From: Myxococcales bacterium
GTDB lineage: Bacteria; Myxococcota_A; Polyangia; Polyangiales; Polyangiaceae
DNA: 58,148 bases
NCBI GenBank assembly: GCA_025359105.1
Contig: JANYHK010000053.1
Span: forward strand, 1-58,148
Direction of reading: 5' to 3'
The stretch's first letter is position 1, and each line of letters starts with the position of its first letter. The position numbers and the translations under genes were made by a program. The notes beneath the pieces are model-generated. The model ran no database searches. It saw only the letters and a program-made list of their open reading frames with translations, and was not told where the DNA came from. Below are positions 9,477 through 18,288 of the stretch, piece by piece.

Positions 9477-11539
9477 TGAATTTGAATGCATGATGCCTCC
9501 GCGTAGACGCGATCGTTGCCGGTAGTGGGGGCCACGCGAAGCCGCGTCGATTGGCCACTCGAGTAAATTTCGGCGTAAGGCTGCACGGTGCCGTTGTTGC
9601 GCGTGGCGCTCCAGTCACCGGAAATGCCCGTCAGGATGCAGCGATGTTTCTTGGCGTTGGGGGCCGCGATGAGCTCGATGTCACTCGCCGTGCTCTTGTG
9701 GAGCACCGAGAACGTCGGTGACCAGCCCGCGCATCCGTAGGCGAACGCTTGCCCCTCGAACGCGCCCTGCTTGGAGATCATGCGCTCGAAGAGGCTCGCG
9801 GACCCGCTCTCGCGCACGCCGTAAAAATCCTTCTCGAGGACGAACGAAAGATTGCCGATGAACGTCGTCGGGGCGTCAATCCACTTGAGCCCGCTGTCGA
9901 CCTGCTTCTGCAAGAACAGGCTCGTGCCCGGGAGATCGACGAGGTCGGTGCCGCCGCCGTACCCGCAAGACGGATTCGCCGGCACTCCTTTGATCTCGCT
10001 GTACAGCGTGAAGTCCACTTTGCCACCGGCACCGGGGCGCGGGGGATTCGCCGGAGGTCCGGCCCATCCGGCGCTGACTTGGAAGTGGGCAGGATTGCCG
10101 ACGACTCGGAGCGCCGCGATCGTGCCGTCGAAGCCCGCGCCGCCATATTTGACATTGGTGCTCTTCTCGACGAACGGTCCGCGCAGCATCGTCCATCCGC
10201 CAAACGCGACGTTCGGGCCCGCGGGGACGTCGATGACGTCGACGTGGGGATCGGTGGATGTCGTGCCCACCGTGCCCCCGTTGACGGTGACAGTGATGCC
10301 CGGCCCTTGGCATGTGTCGCCCTGCGCGTACTGCGCGTAGCCGCAGCCGACGGGAAGCGCGCCGCCGGCGACGATGCTCTTGGCGCACGATTGAACGAGC
10401 TTGGCCTCCGAGAAGATCGTGGAGTCGTACTTCTCCTGCGAAGGGAGCATCCAAATGGGGGACGTTGCGGCGGCGTTCGGCGTGCCGACGTGAGGGTTCT
10501 TGTGGAGTTGGCGATCGGCGCCGTCGCCCGTGGCAAGGAGACCGAATTTTTGCGACGTGCCGCTGCCGGGGAACCAAGAAAACTGCCCAAACGTCTCCGT
10601 GCTGCTGATGCCCATGCGATGGCAATTCATGCACTCATTGCTGGGCATGTTCGGAACGGCGCTCTTCTGGACGGACAGCGCGTACGCCTTCCACCCCTGG
10701 AAATTGGCGCCAACGAACCTGTACGGTTGCGTGGAGTTCCACGAAGGGTCGCGCGAGCCCGGCAAAATCGACGGTGGCGAATGCGCGGCGGCGATCGCCT
10801 GCGCCATGACGATGGGGGCGAGCTCGGCCCCGCCCGACTCGGTCGTCGGCGTGCCTTTGAGCTGGGTGAGGTAGGGCGAGCGAATGAACGGGCCGTTGTC
10901 GTGGCACCCGACGCAATTCATACCTACGACGTTGAATGGGGTCGCCCAAAAATCGTTGTTCGCGTCGTCGACCGGCAGGGGGGGCGTGGCCGTGTCTTCG
11001 ATGTCGGGCGCCTTGTCTTGGAAGAAGCAGGTATCTCCAGTGGTGAAGTTGTAGGCGATCGCGGCGACGTCCTTGAACTTGTCTTTGCTCGCGTTCTTGT
11101 GGCGGCAATGCGCCACCATGACGACGCGCTGGTTGTTCGGCGCGACCTTGTCGAGGAGGACCTGGAATTTGCTCCCCGGATCGCACTCTCCGTTGAGCAC
11201 GTTGGGGCGATCGCACGTTTCGTTCGGGTAGGCTTGGCCGTCACCTTGCGTGTCGGGTACCTCGGTCCCTTTGGTGCAGTCGATCGGTGGCATGTCGAGC
11301 CCGCCCATCGCCGCCTTGCACTTGCGAGCGTACGACGGGAGCGATTCGTCGCCGATCTGACAGCCGTCGGACGTGGTGAGCGGCGCAGCGGTCTTGCCGA
11401 TTTGCTGCGGGTCGAGGCGGTCATTCGCATCGCGCGGAGATTCGGGGCCGCACGCCGCCAGGAGGGCTGCGCCGCCGAGAAGGACGCCAGCTACGGATTG
11501 CGACATGGCGAGATGCACTCGCCGGGATCTGGTTTTCAT
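9473..11539 (-). CDS. Di-haem c-type cytochrome lipoprotein
   Basis: 688 residues from the ATG at 11539; longer readings add an implausible Arg-rich leader. Residues 1-31 form a signal peptide with a lipobox (ALLAACG). Two CxxCH haem-attachment motifs are seen (MNCVGCHDNG and ECMNCHRMG). A Gly/Pro-rich, beta-sandwich-like C-terminal half follows. It should be exported and carry two covalently bound haems. The electron partner and substrate are unknown, and no peroxidase or oxidase signature is evident. Its last codons overlap the next lipoprotein gene as GTGA. Confidence 0.85.
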   Translation of the reverse strand: MKTRSRRVHLAMSQSVAGVLLGGAALLAACGPESPRDANDRLDPQQIGKTAAPLTTSDGCQIGDESLPSYARKCKAAMGGLDMPPIDCTKGTEVPDTQGDGQAYPNETCDRPNVLNGECDPGSKFQVLLDKVAPNNQRVVMVAHCRHKNASKDKFKDVAAIAYNFTTGDTCFFQDKAPDIEDTATPPLPVDDANNDFWATPFNVVGMNCVGCHDNGPFIRSPYLTQLKGTPTTESGGAELAPIVMAQAIAAAHSPPSILPGSRDPSWNSTQPYRFVGANFQGWKAYALSVQKSAVPNMPSNECMNCHRMGISSTETFGQFSWFPGSGTSQKFGLLATGDGADRQLHKNPHVGTPNAAATSPIWMLPSQEKYDSTIFSEAKLVQSCAKSIVAGGALPVGCGYAQYAQGDTCQGPGITVTVNGGTVGTTSTDPHVDVIDVPAGPNVAFGGWTMLRGPFVEKSTNVKYGGAGFDGTIAALRVVGNPAHFQVSAGWAGPPANPPRPGAGGKVDFTLYSEIKGVPANPSCGYGGGTDLVDLPGTSLFLQKQVDSGLKWIDAPTTFIGNLSFVLEKDFYGVRESGSASLFERMISKQGAFEGQAFAYGCAGWSPTFSVLHKSTASDIELIAAPNAKKHRCILTGISGDWSATRNNGTVQPYAEIYSSGQSTRLRVAPTTGNDRVYAEASCIQIQ

Positions 11540-11809
11540 TCGCGTCTCCTCGGAACGGGGTCGCATGGCGCGCATGCGCGTGAGGTCGCCCGACCTCGGC
11601 CGGCCCATTGCAAAGCGAGAGCCACCGCGGAATCGCGGCAAATGCCACGCGCGGCGCGACGAGAGCCGCACATGCCGCGCAACGGGCACACAACGCACGT
11701 GCAGCCATTGCCCGACGCGAGGCGCCTCGCGGTTTCACCGGATCGAAAAATCAGTCGACGAAGACCCGCGCCGCCCGCTTCCTCGCTGCGTCGTCGCCGA
11801 TCGTCGGCT
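11540..11809. other. Intergenic region between two minus-strand lipoprotein genes
   Basis: 270 bp that should contain the promoter for the di-haem lipoprotein and the 3' region of the four-repeat lipoprotein. Open frames here are Arg/Ala-rich and antisense-like. I see no convincing gene, hairpin-plus-T-run or repeat. Confidence 0.4.
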
Positions 11810-12442
11810 CTATTTGCACGCGTTCGTGGCGGTGTTGCACACGTTGCTGGCGCACTCGCGGTCGCGGCTGCACGGCGCACCGGTGGCGCCGGTGGCCGCG
11901 CACTGATCGAGCCTCCAGTTGCAGAGCCCGGCGGCGCACTCCACGTCGCGCGAGCACACGTCGCCGAGGGCGCCCTTGTTCTGGCACGTCTCGAGCTTCC
12001 AGTTGCAGAGCGCCGATTGGCATTCGACGTCGCGCGAGCATGGCCCGCCGATAGGCTCGGGTGGTCCGCACACGTTGAGCTTCCAGTTGCACATTCCGCT
12101 CGGGCACTCGACGTCGCGCGCGCACGGTTGGCCCGTGCCGCCGCCCGAGCCGGATGCGTCGGGCTTGGTCGACGCGTCGGCCGTTCCTCCCGAGCTCGCG
12201 CCCGACGTACCGCCGTTCGAGCTGCCGCCGCCCGCGGACGACGACGACGATCCTGAGGACGTCCCGCCCGAGCTCGACGACCACCCCGACGAGCCACCCG
12301 ACGATCCAGAGGTCCCCCCGTCCGCCGCCGGGCAGTTTCCGCCATCGCAGCCACCGAAGAGCCCGGAGCCGCTGGAGCCTCCGCACGCGGCCACGGCCAG
12401 GCTCGCCAGTGCGAGCGAGCTCGAGAGGACGATCCATCGCAT
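11810..12442 (-). CDS. Lipoprotein with four dickkopf-like Cys repeats
   Basis: 210 residues starting at the ATG at 12442 (signal peptide, lipobox AVAACG). Upstream in-frame sequence is only the antisense of the BatA-like gene. Residues of about 22-100 are Ser/Gly-rich. The C-terminal half contains four tandem repeats of about 27-28 residues of the form C-x4-EC-x4-CNW-x5-C (RDVECPSGMCNWKLNVC and three variants). This spacing is common in secreted myxobacterial proteins of unknown function. It is divergent from the BatA-like gene. Confidence 0.85.
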   Translation of the reverse strand: MRWIVLSSSLALASLAVAACGGSSGSGLFGGCDGGNCPAADGGTSGSSGGSSGWSSSSGGTSSGSSSSSAGGGSSNGGTSGASSGGTADASTKPDASGSGGGTGQPCARDVECPSGMCNWKLNVCGPPEPIGGPCSRDVECQSALCNWKLETCQNKGALGDVCSRDVECAAGLCNWRLDQCAATGATGAPCSRDRECASNVCNTATNACK

Positions 12443-12574
12443 GGGTCGGCCCGGATACAAGTCGCGTGCCGCTCCGCCGGGTCGGGATCGCGCGGGCTTG
12501 CGGCCCCGTCGTGAACGAACGTGCACGGGTCCCCCCGTGCCTGGACGGACCGCGTCGCCGGTCTGTGGTAGCCA

Positions 12575-14539
12575 ATGGGCGTGTCCTTCGTCACGGCGCT
12601 CGCGCTCGCCATCGGGCTGCTCGTCGCCGCGCCCTACCTCGCGCATCGGCTGAGGCGGCGCCGCGCGGAGGACCGCCCCTTCGCCGCCGCGCACCTCGTC
12701 CCGCCCGCGCCGCCGAAGGCCCGGCGTCGGGCCGAGCTCGAGGACAAGGGCCTCTTCGCGACGCGCGCGCTCGCCGTGCTGGCGCTCGCGGCCCTCGGCG
12801 CTTCGCCGCTGGTTCGCTGCGAGCGGCTCGCGCTGCAGAGATCGGGCGGGGCCTCCGTCGCGCTCGCGATCGTCCTCGACGACTCGCTCAGCATGCGCGC
12901 CAAGGACGGCGGCGTGACGCGCTTCGAGAAGGCGCGCGTCGGCGCGCGCGAGCTTCTCTCGTCGGCGCGGGAGGGGGACGCGGTCGCGATCGTGCTCGCT
13001 GGAGCCCCTGCCCGCGTCGCGCTCGCTGCGACGACCGATCTCGGCGCTGCGCGCGCCGCGCTCGACGGGCTCGCCGAGGCCGATCGCGCGACCGATCTCG
13101 ACGGCGCGCTCGCGATGGCCCGCGCGCTCGTCGGTCAGCTGCCGCAGGTCGACAAGCGCGTCGTCGTCCTCAGCGATCTCGCCGACGGGCGTCCCGAGGC
13201 GCCCCCGGTCGGGGAGGGGAGCTCGCTCCAGGTGTGGGTCGCGCTGCCGGAGCTGCGCGCGCCGCTCGTCGATTGCGCGCTCTTGACCGCCGATCGCGCC
13301 GGCGCGCGCGTGCGCGTGAAGGTGGCATGCAGCCACGGCGCGACCGCGGCCGGGCGCGAGATCGCCCTCTTCGCCGGCGAAAAGGAGCTCGTGCGCGGGC
13401 CTGCCCCGGCGGCGGCGCCAGGCGAGCTCACACTCACGCTTCCCAAGGACGATCCCATCGACGTCGTCGCGCGCCTCACCGGCACCGACGCGATCGCGGC
13501 CGACGACGAGGCCTTCGTCGTCGTCGAGGCGGGCCCCGGTGCCATCGCCGTCGTCGCCGACGCTGCCGACGAGACGGCCGCGACCGGCGGCGCCCCGATC
13601 GTCGAGCAGGCCCTGGCCGCGCTCCGCCTCGACATCGCCGTCCGCCCGGTGCCAAGCCTGCCCGATCGCGCCGAGGATCTCGCCGCGTTCGCCGGCGTCG
13701 TGCTCGACGATCCCCCGGGGCTCACACCCGAGCAGCGCCACGCGATCGGCGCGTTCATCGAGCAGGGCGGCACAGTGCTCTTAGCGCTCGGCCCTCGCGC
13801 CGCGGCCGCGCCGCTCGGCGCGTCGCTCGAGCCGATCCTCGCGCATGCGGTCACGTGGGGGCCGTCACCGGTGCCAGGGATGGACGCGGCCACCGCGGGA
13901 CCGCTGCTCGCCGACTCCGCGCAGAGCCTCGTCGACCTCACACCCAAGGGGCGCGTGACGCTCGCCACCGAGGACGTCAGGCAGCTCGAGGTCCTCGCGG
14001 CGTGGAAGGATGGCCTGCCGCTCTTCTCGCGTCGCGCGCTCGGTCGGGGCGAGGCGTGGCTGTCGACGTTGCCGTTCGCGCTCGACACGAGCGATCTCAC
14101 GCTTCGTCCCGGGTTTCTGTCGATCCTCGATGCGTGGGTCGCCGAGGCGCGCCTCCGGGCGTCTCCACGGCGCACCGACGTGGGGCTGCCCTGGGTCTTC
14201 GCCGGAGTCCGCGCGGCCGATTTCAAGATCCAGGGGCCGGGCGGCCCCGTGGCGGTCGCGCGCGATCCGGCAGGCGCGCGCGCGGTGCCCACGCGCCTGG
14301 GCCCATACCGCATCACCGAGGCCGGCAAGACGGAGCTCCGCGTGGCGGCCACCGTGGCCCGCGAGATCGATCTGCAGCCGCGCGCCGCGGCGCCCTCGTC
14401 GGGCGGCGACGGCCTCGGCGAACGGCACGCGTCCGTCGACGTGTCCTGGGCCATCGCGCTCGTCCTCCTCGGCCTCGTGACCGCCGAAATAGGCCTCCGC
14501 GTCCGGGCCCGGGCGCGTCAAGCAGCTGCCGAGGCGTGA
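12575..14539 (+). CDS. BatA-like membrane protein with VWA domain
   Basis: 654 residues. An N-terminal membrane segment followed by LAHRLRRRR is typical of the BatA/TIGR02226 N-terminal region. A second hydrophobic segment is followed by a von Willebrand A domain starting VALAIVLDDSLSM, with an intact DxSxS metal site, and a second VWA strand VVVLSDLADG. A long, probably periplasmic, region and a C-terminal transmembrane helix (WAIALVLLGLVTAEIGL) complete it. The glutamine-amidotransferase-like middle (VVLDDPPGLTPEQ) matches BatA/DUF4159-type proteins. BatA proteins work with MoxR and DUF58 partners in envelope stress. The DUF58 gene is 4.6 kb upstream on the same strand. Confidence 0.85.
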   Translation: MGVSFVTALALAIGLLVAAPYLAHRLRRRRAEDRPFAAAHLVPPAPPKARRRAELEDKGLFATRALAVLALAALGASPLVRCERLALQRSGGASVALAIVLDDSLSMRAKDGGVTRFEKARVGARELLSSAREGDAVAIVLAGAPARVALAATTDLGAARAALDGLAEADRATDLDGALAMARALVGQLPQVDKRVVVLSDLADGRPEAPPVGEGSSLQVWVALPELRAPLVDCALLTADRAGARVRVKVACSHGATAAGREIALFAGEKELVRGPAPAAAPGELTLTLPKDDPIDVVARLTGTDAIAADDEAFVVVEAGPGAIAVVADAADETAATGGAPIVEQALAALRLDIAVRPVPSLPDRAEDLAAFAGVVLDDPPGLTPEQRHAIGAFIEQGGTVLLALGPRAAAAPLGASLEPILAHAVTWGPSPVPGMDAATAGPLLADSAQSLVDLTPKGRVTLATEDVRQLEVLAAWKDGLPLFSRRALGRGEAWLSTLPFALDTSDLTLRPGFLSILDAWVAEARLRASPRRTDVGLPWVFAGVRAADFKIQGPGGPVAVARDPAGARAVPTRLGPYRITEAGKTELRVAATVAREIDLQPRAAAPSSGGDGLGERHASVDVSWAIALVLLGLVTAEIGLRVRARARQAAAEA

Positions 14540-14567
14540 TCGGACCAAAGGTAGTAACGTACGGCGC

Positions 14568-15125
14568 GTGAAACGCACGCTCTCGACCTCTGCGCTCCTC
14601 GGCCTGCTCTCGTTCGCGGCCTCCGCGTGCCACGGCGCCGGTCCGTACGGCTACGCCCCCACCTACGTCCCGACCGACGACGAGGAGAAGGCCGCCAGCG
14701 GCGCCACCGAGTACGATCCCGTCATGTTCCAGCGCGATCCCGACGGGTGGCGCAAAAAGAGGGTCACGCTCTTCGGCGTGGTCACCGGGCGGGCGCCAGG
14801 ACCGGGCGGCGGCGCGTACCTCACGCTCAGCGTGCGCCGGCTCGAGCCGCGCAACCTCTGCGACAACGGGAACGACGAGGACTCGTGCCGGGTGACGGTC
14901 AGCGACAAGGACTTCGGCGTCGTGCACGCCGTCGCACCGCTCCGCCTCGACGACGATTTCGGCGAACGCTCGCTCGGCCCCGGCTCGCTCGTGCGTGTCT
15001 TCGGCACGTTCGGGGAGGACCTCGACCCGGCCGATGGGCAGCCCGTCATGCGCGTCGCGACGTACCGCCACTGGCCGCGCAACTTCTACGTGACGCGCGC
15101 GAGCGCCGTGCACATGAGGCAGTGA
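14568..15125 (+). CDS. Small lipoprotein, possible OB-fold domain
   Basis: 185 residues with a GTG start. The signal peptide has a lipobox (AASACH). The mature part has alternating short beta strands (KKRVTLFGVVTGR, YLTLSVRRLEPR, SLVRVFGTFGED), compatible with a small OB-like barrel as in other lipoproteins; this is inference. Two cysteines may pair. Its TGA shares one base with the ATG of the HutF-like gene, so the two are translationally coupled. Confidence 0.75.
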   Translation: MKRTLSTSALLGLLSFAASACHGAGPYGYAPTYVPTDDEEKAASGATEYDPVMFQRDPDGWRKKRVTLFGVVTGRAPGPGGGAYLTLSVRRLEPRNLCDNGNDEDSCRVTVSDKDFGVVHAVAPLRLDDDFGERSLGPGSLVRVFGTFGEDLDPADGQPVMRVATYRHWPRNFYVTRASAVHMRQ

Positions 15126-16279
15126 TGCTCGCGCTCTCGCCCGACGGCCTCACGGTTCGGCTGCCGGCGCTCGCGACCGCGCACTCGCACGCGTTCCAGT
15201 TCGCGATGCGCGGCACTTCGCAGCGGCGCGGCGCGGCGTCTCCGGTCGACGACTTCTGGACGTGGCGCGGGCAGATGTACCGCGCGGCGTCGGCGCTCGA
15301 TCCGGAGTCGATCGTGACGGTGAGCCGCTCCGCGTTTCGCGAGCTCCGTCGCGCGGGCGTGCGCACCGTCGGCGAGTTCCATTACGTGCACCACCAGCCC
15401 GACGGCACGCCGTACGCCGATCGAACGATCCTGAGCGACGCCGTCATCGCCGCCGCGAAGGCGGAGGGGCTGCGGGTCGCGCTGCTCCGCGTCGCGTACC
15501 ACCGCGCCGGGCCGGGGCGCCCCGCCGAGCCGGGGCAACGGCGCTTCTGCGACGCCGAGGTAGACGACGTCCTCCGCGACGTCGACGCGTTGCGTGTAAA
15601 ATACAAAGATGATCCGGACGTGCGTGTCGGCCTCGCGCCCCACTCGGTGCGGGCCGTGCCGCCGTCTTGGCTGCGGCCGCTCGCGGAGTATGCGCGCGCG
15701 CACGATCTGCCGCTGCACATGCACGTCGCCGAGCAGCCGCGCGAGGTGGAGGAGTGCGTCGCCGAGACCGGCAAGCGTCCGATCGAGCTCTTGGCCGAGC
15801 ACGGGGTCCTGTCGCCGCGCTTCGTCGGCGTGCACTGCACGCACCTCAGCGTGGGCGAGGCGCGCCTTCTGGGACAGGCGAGAGGCTACGCGTGCATCTG
15901 CGCGACGACCGAGCGCGATCTCGGCGACGGCCTCCCGGACATCAGCGCCCTGCGAGCGTCGGGCGCGCGCCTGTGCACCGGAATCGATAGCCACGTCGTG
16001 ACCGATCCGCTCGACGATCTGCGCGCGCTCGAGACGCACGAGCGCTTGCGAACGCGCTCGCGCGTGACCTACGAGCCGCCAGGCGGAACCCTCGCCGAGC
16101 AGCTCTGGCGGGAGGGCTCGCTCGAAGGCGCGCTCGCGTGCGGCTTCACGGACGTGGGTGGCACGGTGAGGATTCCGCGGCAGCACCCGTCGATCGCGAT
16201 GGCCTCCGACGCCAACCTGCTCGACGCGATCGTGTTCAGCGGCGGTCCCGGGCTCGTCGCCGCGGTGGAGCCCGGCTGA
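15125..16279 (+). CDS. HutF-like amidohydrolase (formimidoylglutamate deiminase family), short form
   Basis: 384 residues. The amidohydrolase core of the HutF family is clear: metal-binding HSHAFQ, then FWTWRGQMY, the EFHYVHH substrate loop, the HMHVAEQ metal His, VHCTHLS, and the metal Asp in TGIDSHV. HutF converts N-formimidoyl-L-glutamate to N-formyl-L-glutamate and ammonia in histidine degradation. Usual family members are about 450 residues. Here about 45-50 N-terminal residues and about 20-30 C-terminal residues of the small beta-sandwich domain are absent. No other hut gene is adjacent, so the substrate could differ. Confidence 0.82.
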   Translation: MLALSPDGLTVRLPALATAHSHAFQFAMRGTSQRRGAASPVDDFWTWRGQMYRAASALDPESIVTVSRSAFRELRRAGVRTVGEFHYVHHQPDGTPYADRTILSDAVIAAAKAEGLRVALLRVAYHRAGPGRPAEPGQRRFCDAEVDDVLRDVDALRVKYKDDPDVRVGLAPHSVRAVPPSWLRPLAEYARAHDLPLHMHVAEQPREVEECVAETGKRPIELLAEHGVLSPRFVGVHCTHLSVGEARLLGQARGYACICATTERDLGDGLPDISALRASGARLCTGIDSHVVTDPLDDLRALETHERLRTRSRVTYEPPGGTLAEQLWREGSLEGALACGFTDVGGTVRIPRQHPSIAMASDANLLDAIVFSGGPGLVAAVEPG

Positions 16280-16306
16280 GCGAGCGCGACGAGCCCTGAC
16301 GTACGC

Positions 16307-17152
16307 TCACTGGCACTGGCCGGCCACGCAGACCGTGATTCCAGGGCACTGATTGTCGCGATGGCACCCGGGGACGCACTGGCCGGAGGAGCAGATCTGA
16401 CCGGAGCCGTCGTTGCCGGGATTGCAGTCGCCGTCGCCCGCGCAGCTCGGACCGGGCGGGGGGGCGGGATCCGGAGTCGGAGTCGGAGTCGGAGTCGGAG
16501 TCGGCGTCGGCGTCGGCGTCGGCGTCGGAGTCGGATCCGGAGTCGGATCCGGAGTCGGAGTCGGAGGCGGGTCTGGGGTCACGGTGCCGGCGAGGGCGTC
16601 GGCGCGGATCGGCTTGAAGCCGCCGGAGTGGAGCGACGACGTCGTGCGCGCGCGAAATTGCATGTCGCTCGCCGAGTTCGCCTCCTCGAGGACGCACGCG
16701 CTCGAGCGCGATGAGCTCGTCCACCCGAGGAAGAGCACGATGTGGCCGGCGCCGCCCGACCGGCGCACGAGGGCGTCGCCGGGCACGAGCTCGTCGTACG
16801 CGCCGAGCCGGCTCGAGTCACCGCCCCCGCTCGCGAAGTCCGCGGTCGTGAACGACTGACCCAGGTGCCAGCACATCGAGACGAACCCGGAGCAGTCGGT
16901 CCGGTACCCTTCGTGCGACGCCGACTGGCTGTACGGCACGTGCTGGTCGTACCAGTGGAAGCCGCGCGTGATCGCCGTGCGCCGCGCCCCCGAGACCGAC
17001 GCGAGGATCTGCGCCCGGTTGCAGCTCGCCGACGTGTCGATGGCGGCGGAGGATTCGCCGACGTCGCCGGTGGTCTCGGAGCCGTGCGCCGCGGAACATG
17101 CACCCAGGACGCCCAGGCCGAGCAGCGCGAAGGGGACGAGCATTCGATTCAT
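16307..17152 (-). CDS. NlpC/P60 cell-wall peptidase lipoprotein
   Basis: 281 residues. Signal peptide with a lipobox (VLGACS19). The cysteine-peptidase domain (about 44-185) has the nucleophile Cys87 in DCSGF and the His in GHIVLFLG (about 137). A linker of Pro-Thr/Pro-Asp dipeptides (about 193-234) follows, encoded by a hexanucleotide repeat, and then a C-terminal Cys-rich module (8 cysteines). It likely cleaves peptide stems of peptidoglycan. The Pro-Thr linker resembles those that span layers in secreted hydrolases. It is convergent with the HutF-like gene. Confidence 0.88.
   Translation of the reverse strand: MNRMLVPFALLGLGVLGACSAAHGSETTGDVGESSAAIDTSASCNRAQILASVSGARRTAITRGFHWYDQHVPYSQSASHEGYRTDCSGFVSMCWHLGQSFTTADFASGGGDSSRLGAYDELVPGDALVRRSGGAGHIVLFLGWTSSSRSSACVLEEANSASDMQFRARTTSSLHSGGFKPIRADALAGTVTPDPPPTPTPDPTPDPTPTPTPTPTPTPTPTPTPTPDPAPPPGPSCAGDGDCNPGNDGSGQICSSGQCVPGCHRDNQCPGITVCVAGQCQ
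16471..16566. repeat. Hexanucleotide repeat coding a Pro-Thr linker
   Basis: Imperfect tandem copies of GGAGTC / GGCGTC, inside the NlpC/P60 gene. Read on the minus strand it gives alternating Pro-Thr with some Pro-Asp. Such repeats can change copy number by slippage in whole linker dipeptides without breaking the frame. Confidence 0.85.
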
Positions 17153-17344
17153 GATGTCCCCCTACAGCAAGGCGCGGGCCGTGCGCCCGGGGCGCACGAA
17201 TCGAGCCGGACCGAAGTTTCTCGGGTCCGCGACTGGAACTATCGGGGTCTCGCGTCGCATCGCGGCGACGCCCGGTTCGCCTGAGATCCTGCTCTCGCGG
17301 CGACTTGCGAGACCGGGCGGCCGCGGCATGCAAGACTGGCCGCG

Positions 17345-18199
17345 ATGCCGCACGTCGAGCTGCTGGGCCGAGTCGTAACCCTGCCGGTCCTCCGCGTAGG
17401 GCCGCCCGGGGTGTTCCTCGGCCTCGATCCCGACGACACGCGCCCTGGCGCGCCGACGGTGCTCCTGCCGGGCTCCGAAGAGGGCGCGAAGGAGGTGCAC
17501 GAGGGCGATCTCACGGACGTGTTCGTCTACCTCGACTCGGAGGACCGCCCCGTCGCCACGCTGCGTACGCCGAAGGTGCAGCTCGGCGAGGTCGCCTTCC
17601 TGGAAGTGAAGGACGTGACGAGCTTCGGTGCGTTCGTCGACTGGGGTCTCATGAAGGAGCTGCTCGTCCCGCTCGGCGAGCAGACGCGCGACATGCGCGT
17701 GGGCGAGCGGCATCCGGTGGGCCTGTTCGTCGACGACACGGGCCGGCTCGCCGGCACGATGCGCGTGACCGAGATGCTCCGCGCCAAGGCGCCGTTCTTC
17801 AAGGACGAGTGGGTGGAGGGGGAGGCGTGGCGTCAGGAGCCGGAGCTGGGGCTCTTCGTCATCCTCGCCAAGAAGCACGTCGGCCTCCTGCCCAAGGGCG
17901 AGCCGCACACGCTGTCGCGCGGCGAGGAGTCGCGCTTCCGCGTGTCGCACATCTTGCCCGACGGGAAGCTCGAGCTGTCGCTCCGCGGCCACGCCCACGA
18001 GGAAATGGAGGGCGACGCGCAGAAGATCCTGGCGGAGCTGGCGAAGCCCGGCGCGAAGGCAATCTCCGAGCGCGCCTCGCCCGAGGACATCCGCATGCGC
18101 TTCGGACTCAGCAAGAAGGCGTTCAAGCGCGCGGTGGGTCGGCTCCTGAAGGAGCAGGAGATCGTGCTCCAGCAGGACGGCACGCTCAAGAAGACGTGA
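17345..18199 (+). CDS. CvfB-like S1 RNA-binding protein
   Basis: 284 residues. The pattern of the CvfB/YitL family is seen: an N-terminal OB-like part (VFLGLDP, VLLPGSE), an S1 domain with LEVKDVTSFGAFVDWGLMKELLVPLGEQ, a further S1-like segment, and a C-terminal winged-helix (MRFGLSKKAFKRAVGRLLKE). CvfB binds RNA in Gram-positive bacteria and affects gene expression; the role in this lineage is inferred. It is divergent from the NlpC/P60 gene and convergent with the SRPBCC gene. Confidence 0.87.
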   Translation: MPHVELLGRVVTLPVLRVGPPGVFLGLDPDDTRPGAPTVLLPGSEEGAKEVHEGDLTDVFVYLDSEDRPVATLRTPKVQLGEVAFLEVKDVTSFGAFVDWGLMKELLVPLGEQTRDMRVGERHPVGLFVDDTGRLAGTMRVTEMLRAKAPFFKDEWVEGEAWRQEPELGLFVILAKKHVGLLPKGEPHTLSRGEESRFRVSHILPDGKLELSLRGHAHEEMEGDAQKILAELAKPGAKAISERASPEDIRMRFGLSKKAFKRAVGRLLKEQEIVLQQDGTLKKT

Positions 18200-18288
18200 G
18201 CTCCCCGTGGGCGCCGCGTCACCGGATCGCGCAGCGGCCACTACCACGCCGACGTGGGCGCCAAACCACCCGACGCGTGATCCGCTCG

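Noticed and set aside
11810-13741. Extended 643-codon reading of the four-repeat lipoprotein
   Set aside because: Everything upstream of the ATG at 12442 is antisense to the BatA-like gene, and only the short form has a signal peptide and lipobox at its start.
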